In this document: in pieces, positions 16,634 to 24,700 of the stretch
How the letters are laid out: every line of letters starts with the position of its first letter
Position numbering within the stretch: position 1 is the first letter of the stretch
Assembly (NCBI RefSeq): GCF_000974425.1
Contig: NZ_CP010429.1
Location: 6,965,353 to 7,029,352, forward strand
DNA length: 64,000 bases
From: Spirosoma radiotolerans
GTDB lineage: Bacteria > Bacteroidota > Bacteroidia > Cytophagales > Spirosomataceae
Reading direction: 5' to 3'
Program-made: the position numbers and the translations under genes
Notes under the pieces: generated by a model
The model's database searches: none
The model's input: the letters and a program-made list of their open reading frames with translations, nothing else
What the model was told of the DNA's origin: nothing

Positions 16634-19012
16634 TTAGTTTCGGCCAGTACCCTGTTTCGCGGGTGATTGCTGCCGTTGCTGTTGCATCGGGTTTGGCGCA
16701 GTGCCACCACCCCGCTGCTGTTGCTTAAATAATTGGAAACGAGTTGGCTGCGAGACCGGCGGAAATGTGTTGTCTTCGGTGTTTATATCCGCTATTTCGT
16801 AGAAGGGGTCAAGTGTCCACTGCTTCACTTTCTTGTTCGTGGCAATGACTTTCCGGATCGACACGTCATTGAAACGCCAGATTTCGGCCGGGAAGCGGGC
16901 TACTGAATCCGTGCCGTCTTCAAATTCCATCCGCACAATAACCGGCATTGGAATACCGCCTTTATTTTTCAGCGACAGCGTATAAAAATTGGTGCCCGAT
17001 TCGGCCATAGCCCGCTCTTCGGCCGACAACGTTGCCAGGTAGTCCTGGTATTTTTTGCGGTCTTCGTCGGTAACGGCATACGGATCGTAGCGATTGTAAA
17101 AATCTTTCATCGTACTATCCTGCGCCACCACCGTCTGATCTTTGCTCAGGGCATCCCGTTGTTTGCTGATTGTATTCGCGCGTTTTTGGGCAGCAGCGCG
17201 GGCTTCAGCTTTCGTAACCTCCGGGTTCTGTGAATTTGGCTGAAACCAGTCTACTTTTACCAGCGACTGATCGACGGGCTGTACGCCATAGAACCAACCC
17301 TTCCAGAACCAATCCAGGTCAACGCCCGAGGCATCTTCCATCGTCCTGAAAAAATCAGCTGGTTCGGGAGATTTGAAGGCCCACCGGCGAGCGTATTCTT
17401 TAAACGCATAATCGAACAGTTCACGACCCATAACCGTCTCGCGCAGAATGTTCAAGGCCGTGGCGGGTTTGCTATAGGCATTTGGTCCAAACGTGCCCGG
17501 CAGAATGTTATCTGAACTGCTCATGATCGGCATTTGCTTGGTCGAATCGAGCTGCATGTACGGAACAATAGACTGGGGTTCAATCCCCCGCGCCGGGAAG
17601 TTGGCATCCCACTCCAGACAGGCCAGTCCTTCGAGGAAACTGTTCAGCCCTTCGTCCATCCATGACCACTGGCGCTCGTCGGAGTTCACAATCATGGGGA
17701 AGAAATTGTGCCCTACTTCGTGAATAACCACCAGGATCAGAAAGTTTTTGGTCCCTTGCGAATACGTACCGTCTTCTTCAGGACGGGCACCGTTGAAACA
17801 CATCATTGGATACTCCATGCCACCAACGGGGCCGTGAACGGAATAAGCCACCGGGTAAGGGTAACCGATTGTCCGACGGGAATAGGAGCGAAGCGTGTGC
17901 GCCACCAGTCGGGTAGAGTATTGACCCCAAAGCGGATTAGCCTCTTTTGGATAAAGCGACATAGCCCAAACCTTTTTACCTTCGATCGTTGGGTTCAGGG
18001 CATCCCATATAAATTTGCGGCTGCTCGAAAATGCAAAATCGCGGACGTTATCGGCTTTATAAATCCAGGTTTTCGTACCCGTTGGTTTACCTTTTTCGGC
18101 GGCTTCCGCTTCGGCCTGGGTGACAATGAGCGTTGGGTTTTCCCCCGCTTTATCGCCTTTGCCTTTTGCGTCATTCCAGCGCTTCTGCTGGGTAGCGGTC
18201 AGTACCTGAGCCGGGTTTTGCAGCTCGCCGGTTGCGCCAACAATATGGTCATTCGGAACAGTGAGGGCTACTTTGTAATTGCCGAAAATGAGTGTGAATT
18301 CACCCTGGCCCAGAAACTGCTTGTTTTGCCAGCCATTTACATCATTATAAGCACACAGCCGGGGAAACCACTGCGCAATCTCATACACGTAGTTGCCATC
18401 TTTCGGGAAGAACTCATACCCTGAACGGCCACCAACATTTTTGGCGTCGATAATTTTGAAATTCCAGTCGATGGAAAAGGTCACGGTCTTGCCCGGCGCT
18501 ACGGCCTGTGGCAGGTCGACCCGCATCATGGTTTGATTAATTGTGTACTTAAGCGCTTTTCCTGCCTGATCGCGAACAGAGGTAATTTTATGTCCGTAAT
18601 CTTTGCCCTGCAGGGCCGCGCTGGGATCGATTTGCCGCAACGAAGAACCTTGTTCGGGGTTGATACTGCTCGTTTTGGCCACATTGCCCGTGGCGTCGGG
18701 CCGAAACAGATTCTGATCCAGTTGCAACCACAAAAATGGGAGCGCATCGCCCGAGTTATTGTGATAGGTGATGGTTTCTGAGCCCGTAATTTTTTGCTTT
18801 GTATCGTCGAGCGTAGCTTTTATATCATAATCAGCGCGGTTCTGGAAATAATCTTTTCCGGGGGCACCCGAGGCCGTTCGGAAGGTGTTCGGCGTAGGCA
18901 ACAGGGGGCCGAGCTGCTCAAATCGCGTGTTAGCATGCTGTGTTGGGGCTTGCGCCTGTACCAATCCCAGCGGAATGGCCAAACTTGCCACCAGCAAAAC
19001 TATCTTTTGCAT
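16634..19012 (-). CDS. Secreted M1-family zinc metallopeptidase (tandem paralog)
   Basis: A 792-aa protein with a signal peptide (cleavage near VQAQAP). It has the M1 zinc site H431-E432-x-x-H435 and E454 (WMDEGLNSF) and the divergent exopeptidase motif GGMEY. It is collinear with the following gene at 14205-16610 over its whole length, including the Gln-rich tail (NPMQQQ). This shows a tandem duplication with moderate divergence: a change around residues 195-210 and a different segment after the zinc site. It is the first gene of the pair. It likely trims peptides outside the cytoplasm. I saw no missing catalytic residue in either copy. Confidence 0.92.
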   Translation of the reverse strand: MQKIVLLVASLAIPLGLVQAQAPTQHANTRFEQLGPLLPTPNTFRTASGAPGKDYFQNRADYDIKATLDDTKQKITGSETITYHNNSGDALPFLWLQLDQNLFRPDATGNVAKTSSINPEQGSSLRQIDPSAALQGKDYGHKITSVRDQAGKALKYTINQTMMRVDLPQAVAPGKTVTFSIDWNFKIIDAKNVGGRSGYEFFPKDGNYVYEIAQWFPRLCAYNDVNGWQNKQFLGQGEFTLIFGNYKVALTVPNDHIVGATGELQNPAQVLTATQQKRWNDAKGKGDKAGENPTLIVTQAEAEAAEKGKPTGTKTWIYKADNVRDFAFSSSRKFIWDALNPTIEGKKVWAMSLYPKEANPLWGQYSTRLVAHTLRSYSRRTIGYPYPVAYSVHGPVGGMEYPMMCFNGARPEEDGTYSQGTKNFLILVVIHEVGHNFFPMIVNSDERQWSWMDEGLNSFLEGLACLEWDANFPARGIEPQSIVPYMQLDSTKQMPIMSSSDNILPGTFGPNAYSKPATALNILRETVMGRELFDYAFKEYARRWAFKSPEPADFFRTMEDASGVDLDWFWKGWFYGVQPVDQSLVKVDWFQPNSQNPEVTKAEARAAAQKRANTISKQRDALSKDQTVVAQDSTMKDFYNRYDPYAVTDEDRKKYQDYLATLSAEERAMAESGTNFYTLSLKNKGGIPMPVIVRMEFEDGTDSVARFPAEIWRFNDVSIRKVIATNKKVKQWTLDPFYEIADINTEDNTFPPVSQPTRFQLFKQQQRGGGTAPNPMQQQRQQSPAKQGTGRN

Positions 19013-19110
19013 AAGTTAGGTTGTAGTTGTTGATAAGTGAGGTAAAAGTACGAAAAAAAGAGATTATGCGGTTTCAATATGATGAACGGAGATACGGTTA
19101 TGTTTCTACT

Positions 19111-19725
19111 TTACTTCATTAATTTACTTAAATACTCGTTATTGATAATTAGTGACAACGCCATCCCGGCCACTAGGCCCGATACAACGAGCGTCCAGCG
19201 TAGGCGGCTTCGTCGCAACAGGTCGATCATTACAAAGGCCAGTCCAAGAACAAGGCTGACAATAACTAACTGGCCCAGTTCGAGGCCTATATTGAACGCA
19301 AGCAGTGGCTTAACAATATCAGCTTCGCGGCCGAGCAGACTGCGCAGGTAATTGGAAAAACCCATGCCGTGAATCAGGCCAAAGGCCAACGCGAGGATAT
19401 ACCGCCCGGAACGGTAGGTTGGCGGGGCAGTTAAGGAGCGCGATCTAGGCTCCTGAAAGGAAAAATTAATGATGGCGGTAATCAGAATGGTGATTGGGAT
19501 GAGTAACTCGATCAGCGCCGTTTCGTAGTGAATGAGCTGGAGTGTTGCCAGTGCCAGCGTAACCGAGTGGCCGATGGTAAACGCTGTAACCAGTATGAGT
19601 ACCTGACGCCATTGCCGAATGGTGTAAACGGCACATAACGCCACAACGAATAGAATATGGTCGTAGCCACTGGGGTCGGTAATGTGGTCGAAGCCCAGGC
19701 CGAGGTAGATGAGAAAGTCGTCCAT
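19111..19725 (-). CDS. HupE/UreJ-type integral membrane protein
   Basis: A 204-aa polytopic membrane protein with about six to seven helices. It shows conserved histidine motifs typical of HupE/UreJ-2 relatives: GYDHILFVVAL near the N-terminus, AFTIGHSVTLALA, GLIHGMGFSN and FNIGLELGQ. Relatives in hydrogenase and urease clusters are thought to move nickel or related metals, but no hydrogenase or urease gene is visible here, so the substrate is open. The start codon lies 3 bp past the stop of the gamma-carbonic-anhydrase-like gene, which suggests translational coupling. Metal supply to that neighbour is an attractive but unproven idea. Confidence 0.85.
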   Translation of the reverse strand: MDDFLIYLGLGFDHITDPSGYDHILFVVALCAVYTIRQWRQVLILVTAFTIGHSVTLALATLQLIHYETALIELLIPITILITAIINFSFQEPRSRSLTAPPTYRSGRYILALAFGLIHGMGFSNYLRSLLGREADIVKPLLAFNIGLELGQLVIVSLVLGLAFVMIDLLRRSRLRWTLVVSGLVAGMALSLIINNEYLSKLMK

Positions 19726-19728
19726 GCG

Positions 19729-20241
19729 TTACTCCTTAAACCAGCCTGCATACATGACATAGTTGTTGGCCGTTCGGCTGAAAATTTCGGCCTGTTCGGG
19801 TGAAACAACTTTCAGGAAGCGCGCCGGATTGCCCGCATAAATGGAGCCGGGCGGAACAATCGTATGTTGGGTTACGATGGCTCCGGCAGCAATGATGCTG
19901 CCCGTACCAACAACCGCGCCGTCCATCACAATAGCGCCCATGCCAATCAGCACGTTGTCTTCAACCGTACACCCATGAACGACGGCGTTGTGGGCAATCG
20001 ATACGTTGTTGCCAATGACCGTTTTGTGCCGTTGGTAGGTGCAGTGAATCACCGCTCCATCCTGAATATTGGTGCGGTCGCCAATTGTGATGCTGTTGAC
20101 ATCGCCCCGCACAACCGCGTTGAACCAGACAGTACAGTCGCGCCCCATAATTACCTCGCCAACGATGGTAGCGTTGTCGGCATACCAACAGTTATCGCCG
20201 AATGTGGGATGAATTCCCCGAACAGATTTAATGAGTGCCAT
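19729..20241 (-). CDS. Gamma-carbonic-anhydrase-like hexapeptide-repeat protein
   Basis: A 170-aa left-handed beta-helix protein of the YrdA/PaaY/gamma-CA group. Hexapeptide repeats run through most of the length (for example ATIVGEVIMGRDCTVWFNAV). The three metal-binding histidines can be placed in AVIHCTYQRH, VSIAHNAVVHGC and its surroundings. The ATG at 20241 is chosen because the protein from it (MALIKSVRGIHPTFG) matches the family N-terminus; an upstream in-frame ATG at 20295 would add 18 atypical residues. Many family members bind zinc without proven carbonic anhydrase activity. A -7 promoter box lies immediately upstream, and the HupE-like gene follows directly. Confidence 0.88.
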   Translation of the reverse strand: MALIKSVRGIHPTFGDNCWYADNATIVGEVIMGRDCTVWFNAVVRGDVNSITIGDRTNIQDGAVIHCTYQRHKTVIGNNVSIAHNAVVHGCTVEDNVLIGMGAIVMDGAVVGTGSIIAAGAIVTQHTIVPPGSIYAGNPARFLKVVSPEQAEIFSRTANNYVMYAGWFKE

Positions 20242-20245
20242 AACG

Positions 20246-20253
20246 CAAATATA
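20246..20253 (-). promoter_or_regulatory. Candidate -7 box directly before the gamma-CA-like start
   Basis: On the minus strand TATATTTG matches the Bacteroidota -7 consensus TAnnTTTG and ends 4 bases before the ATG at 20241. If used, the transcript would begin at or within a base or two of the start codon, giving a leaderless mRNA. I see no clear -33 TTG at the usual distance. Confidence 0.35.
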
Positions 20254-20295
20254 GGTCGGTGGCGCGGTATGTACTTTATCGTTCCGTTTGCGCAC

Positions 20296-20326
20296 GAAAA
20301 AAGGGCTGATTCAATGAATCAGCCCT
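20296..20326 (-). terminator. Intrinsic terminator of the low-complexity lipoprotein gene
   Basis: Arms AGGGCTGATTCA (20302-20313) and TGAATCAGCCCT (20315-20326) form a hairpin. On the minus strand it is followed by a run of six T. It lies 35 bp past the stop at 20361, the classic position. Confidence 0.8.
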
Positions 20327-20360
20327 CCCTGCACACGTAAATAAATCGCTTATTTCTCTT

Positions 20361-21671
20361 CTAATCTTTTTTCTTCTCTAGTTTCTCGGCGGCTTTATCC
20401 AGGTCCTTGCCCATGTCGTCGATCATCTTAGAGGTCTCTTTCTTCACTTTATCAAAATCATCGGAACTTGACCGTTGAACTTTGTAGTACGAATCGGCTA
20501 GTTGACGACGTTTGTCTTCGAGGTCTTTCACGCGGTCTTCGCGTTTCCGGCGCTCTCTCTTGCTTTCATTTTTTACTTCGGATTTCGCATCGTCAAGCTG
20601 CTTGTCAACTTTATCCATCTGCTCCGAAATACGGTCGGTCAAATCACGCTTATCCCGGTCCGAACTCTGGTCATTGGACTGACCATTGTTGCGGTTGTTG
20701 TCCCGATCACTCATCCGGTTGTCCCGATTATCCCCATTGTTTTGGTTATCCCGGTTATCCGAATTCCGGCGGCTGTCGCGGTCGTCGGATGAGTTGGAGT
20801 TGCGGTCATCAGAACGGTAGTTGTCCTGACGGCTGTTCCGATTGTCATTTTGGTTGTTGCGGTCGTCATTCTGACGATTGTCCCGATTGTCATTCCGACG
20901 ATCGTCGTTCATGTTCCGGTTATCCCGGTCGTTGTCGCGGTTGTCTGAATTCCGGCGGTCATAATCGCGGTCACGGTCATCATTCCGGCGGTTGTTATAC
21001 CGGTCGTTCGAGGAATACCGATCATCGTTCTGACGATCATAATTACGGTCGTCATTCCGATAATTATCCGAACGGCCATTGTACGAATCGCGGGAGTTCC
21101 GGCTATCGTAGCGGTCGTTGTCGTAGCGATCATTGTACGAGCTACGTCTGTCATCATAACGGTCATTATACGAATCACGTCGGTTAGATGACCGATCATC
21201 GTAGCGGTCATTGTACGAGTCGCGTCGGTTGGATGAGCGATCGTCATAATCGCGGTCCCGGTCGTTATACGAATCCTGCCGATCATAGGAGCGGCTGCTG
21301 TATGGATTGTTGTACGAATCGCTGCCCGACTGACGGCTGGGCCGGTCTGAGTTATCGCTGCGGTAACTCATCCGATCATCCGACCGGTATGGGTTGCGGT
21401 ACGAGCTGTTTTGCTGTGAGCCACGCGACTCATTCCGACTCATCCGGTCGTCGTCATCCCGATCTCTGTTCCGGCGGCTGAAGATTCCGCCTTCATCGTC
21501 GTCGTAGTTTCTGCGGCCTCTCGAATTCTGTTGGCTTCTCGAATCCCGTTGAACAATGTCCTCCCGGCTATTTTCATTGTTTCCGTAGATCAGCCGCTCC
21601 GTTGACGCGCAGGATGACAAACCAGCCATCGCTACCAATAGAGCACCTACTACCCATGTTTTGCGTTTCAT
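20361..21671 (-). CDS. Asp/Arg/Asn/Ser-rich low-complexity lipoprotein
   Basis: A 436-aa protein with a lipoprotein signal peptide (lipobox GLSSC, acylated C21). Residues 35-340 are almost entirely D, R, N, S, Y and Q, with no hydrophobic core, and are predicted to be disordered. Two exact 15-residue repeats (DDRSSNRRDSYNDRY) occupy residues 143-157 and 158-172, followed by shorter variants. Residues 340-436 change to a Lys/Glu/Asp-rich, probably coiled-coil helix (DLTDRISEQMDKVDKQLDDA). I recognise no enzyme domain. The balanced charge suggests an extended surface or periplasmic tether, a matrix scaffold or a condensate-forming linker, but function is unknown. The gene stands alone, with its own terminator. 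Confidence 0.85.
   Translation of the reverse strand: MKRKTWVVGALLVAMAGLSSCASTERLIYGNNENSREDIVQRDSRSQQNSRGRRNYDDDEGGIFSRRNRDRDDDDRMSRNESRGSQQNSSYRNPYRSDDRMSYRSDNSDRPSRQSGSDSYNNPYSSRSYDRQDSYNDRDRDYDDRSSNRRDSYNDRYDDRSSNRRDSYNDRYDDRRSSYNDRYDNDRYDSRNSRDSYNGRSDNYRNDDRNYDRQNDDRYSSNDRYNNRRNDDRDRDYDRRNSDNRDNDRDNRNMNDDRRNDNRDNRQNDDRNNQNDNRNSRQDNYRSDDRNSNSSDDRDSRRNSDNRDNQNNGDNRDNRMSDRDNNRNNGQSNDQSSDRDKRDLTDRISEQMDKVDKQLDDAKSEVKNESKRERRKREDRVKDLEDKRRQLADSYYKVQRSSSDDFDKVKKETSKMIDDMGKDLDKAAEKLEKKKD
21156..21245 (-). repeat. Two tandem 45-bp coding repeats
   Basis: These encode two identical copies of DDRSSNRRDSYNDRY inside the low-complexity lipoprotein, with degenerate copies on both sides. Such units are prone to slippage and may vary in number between strains. 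Confidence 0.75.
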
Positions 21672-21793
21672 AACGTTCGTATCATTGTGTTGAGTATATT
21701 GATCAAATCAGCTAAACGCTGTGTCAAAGCTGTTTTGTCTGGTATAACCAATGATACGGGGCAAATGTTAGGAATTATAATACCTTGAGGCCC

Positions 21794-24700
21794 CTACCGA
21801 ATGAGCAGGGTTCCGGCCCCGTTGTAACTACGATACTCGGCATTATACATCGCATCGGCCGAAACCGGACCCACGACAAAGCGCCCTTTCGATACGGCAC
21901 GCGCCAGGTAGTAGAACGTCCGTTGGGTGCCAGTGGCTGTTGTATAAAAATTGATCCGGTCGTCGCGTAGATCGAAGTGAGCGGGGCGGGCCAGCGGTCC
22001 GGTTGTTGACTTGCTGATCCAGGCCATGTCTCCGGCATCGCGCCCCAGCGATCCGGTCAGGCGCGGGTTTTCTACTTCCAGCCCGGCGGGTAGCAGATCG
22101 GTTACCACTACGTTGTCGACGTTCAGTCCATTTGTACTAACCAGCGTTATTTTTACAACTACCAGGTCATTCTGCCGAATTGCATTCATCGGTTTGCCAT
22201 CACGGCTCAGGTATTGCCGCCGAACCTGTAGGCCATTATCCTCTGCGCTGATTTTGCCGCTGGCTGGCACGCCTTCACTTTGAGCAAAATAATAGACATT
22301 CCCGGAGCCTTTGGCACTCAGGCTAAGGGGCACGTTGGTCGGAACCCGTTTGATGTTTACCAGCGTGTTGCTCAGGGTGCCCAGTGGCTTTCCGGCGGCT
22401 GTTAATGTAGCGGTGGCGGTACTGTTCGCCGTTTGGCGGGCTAGTTTGCCGAGTGCCAGAAAAGAGAATGCTGCTTCCTGGGTGTTGAGGTAAGTGCTCT
22501 GCTTCAGCGCTGTGGCTAATTGTCGGGCCAGGGTCGGAATCTGAATATTATCACGATCAGTATCGACAAGGGCGTCGAGCACCAGGGCCAGATTCCGCAA
22601 AGGCGATGCATAACTGCCGCCCGTTTGCCGACCGGTGGTGTTATCGGAGAAGCGCCTGGGTAAAAGAGCCACATAGCTGCGCGTGTCGCCAACGCGGAAA
22701 AAGGCCGATGCCAGCAGGTAACGGCTGTCTGTTGTCAACGCGCCTGAACTTTGTCGGAGAGCCGCATCTTTGTAGTAATTCATGGCCGACCGATTTGGCT
22801 TGCCCGCTACGGCCAGCGCGTAAAGTGCATAGATACTCGTGCGGCTGGCTACCTGCTTCACGATCCGCGTACCGGTTTGACCTTCATCGACCGTAACTGC
22901 GTTTTCGGTAGCGGGGCTATTCGTAAGGGTTGTCAGGTAGTCAATTGCCGAACTTAACACCGACGAGCGCACTTCGTAGCCCGCTTCCTGTGCTTCGGCC
23001 AGGAAATGAACGGTATAGGCTGTCGCCCAAGGATCGACGGTTGAACCTGTCGTTGAGCCATCGACGATCATACCCGGCCACATGCTGAAACCACCGTTCT
23101 GTATTTGGAGTCCTTCGACTTTTTGTATCGCCTGCCGAACATTGGAGGCTGGATTTAAATCGCTCTCGCCCGCCCGAACGAAGTACGTATTGGCTGATAC
23201 TTGTTTGGATAGATCGGCAAAATATAGCTGCGGAAAGGCTTTAGAAATCGTCTGTTCCAGGCAACCGTGTGGATAACCCAGCAGGTACGATAATTCGCGG
23301 ACATATTGCGCAACTGGCGACCGGCTCAGGGTTATACTTGCCTGGGCTGTTCCGGGCAGAAAACCACTGGCCAGTTGAAGCGCCTGGGTCGATCCGGCAG
23401 CGACGGCACCCGACAACGTGGTCTTCTGCAGCGATGCTGCGGGACGAACGGTGACTTCTGTTTTCTCCGTAAAGGTTTCGTTGAGGCCGTTGACCGTGAT
23501 GGTAATCGCTCCGGCACCAATGGCCTGTTTAGCCGAAATGCGAAACAGCGCACGACTTTCCCGGCCGGGCTGAATCGTCAGTTTCTGGGTACTAACACTA
23601 TCGGTCGCCAGCGGACCGGTCAAACTCAATCGGGCGGTAACAGTGGCGGGCTGTTTGGTCGTGTTGCTGAGGTTAACGGGCAGTTCCAGGTTATCGCCGG
23701 GCGTCAGGAAACGGGGTACGCCCGTACTAATGACAATGGGATCCGCGACTTTCATGTTGGTATTGGCCGACCCAAACGCATTGTCTTTATAAGCAACGGC
23801 CATCACACGTAAATCACCCGAAAACTGCGGAATGTCCACCGAAAATTCGGCTTGCCCATCGGAACCGGTTTTCAGAATGCCGCTCCACAGCGCGACTAAG
23901 CGTACTCGACCGTTGCTGAGTGGGTTAACGCGTCGTTCCAGATCATAGCCATCACCCCCGACGCTCGACGTTGATTTTAACGAAAGTTCGGGGTAAAGCA
24001 AGGCGTACAAATCATGGCTATCTACCTCCAGGGCGCGTTTCTGATAAAAGAAGCCATGTGGATCCGGTGTTTTGAAGTTCTTTAGTTGCAAAATACCCTC
24101 ATCGACAACGGCCACTGTTACCTGGGCATCTGCCACCGTTTTAATTCGTACGATCTGCTTGGTTTTCGAACGGGATTGCCCGACGGCGGTGAGCGTAACG
24201 GGCAGCTTTGTGTCCGGGTCCTGTACCGAAACGGGAGCAAACCCGTGTGCCACCGTAAGCGGAAGGTTTGTTCCGTCAATGGCCCGAATAAGCGTAGCCG
24301 TGACATACACGTTGGGCAAGTGATCTGCACCGACAGAAAAGCTCCACTCGGCTGATTTATTGGTGGTCGTAAGCCAGTGTTGTTCAAGCACACGGTTGCG
24401 CTCTACAGTCACCAGCAACTTACCATCGAAGGGAGCCTTGAACAGTACGTTCGCTTTGTCGCCGGTCTGGTAAATGGGTTTGTCGAGCGTCATAAGCACC
24501 TGTCCTTCCTGACTAACGTCGAAGGATGAAGCTGAGGTACTGCCAAAACCATAGGCATAAAAGTGGGTCGTCGCATAGGCGGTTGCCGCTGCGCCCGGCC
24601 GGCGAACGCGGATTTCGTATTCGCCGGAAACCGTCGGTACGTATCGGAAGGCGGCCTTCCCGGCTTTGAATAACAGCGTGTTGGCGTACACCGACTTCTC

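Noticed and set aside
17708..18424. A 238-codon plus-strand open frame inside the M1 peptidase gene
   Set aside because: It is a shadow of the peptidase gene, with no family pattern of its own, and a similar shadow lies in the paralog.
20468..21187. A 239-codon plus-strand open frame rich in Cys, His and Gly
   Set aside because: It is antisense to the repeat-rich lipoprotein gene; the odd composition is a reflection of the codons on the other strand.
20910..21290. Possible CRISPR-like array from regular short repeats
   Set aside because: The repeats are degenerate, contiguous, and in coding frame with the low-complexity lipoprotein; there are no unique spacers and no cas genes.
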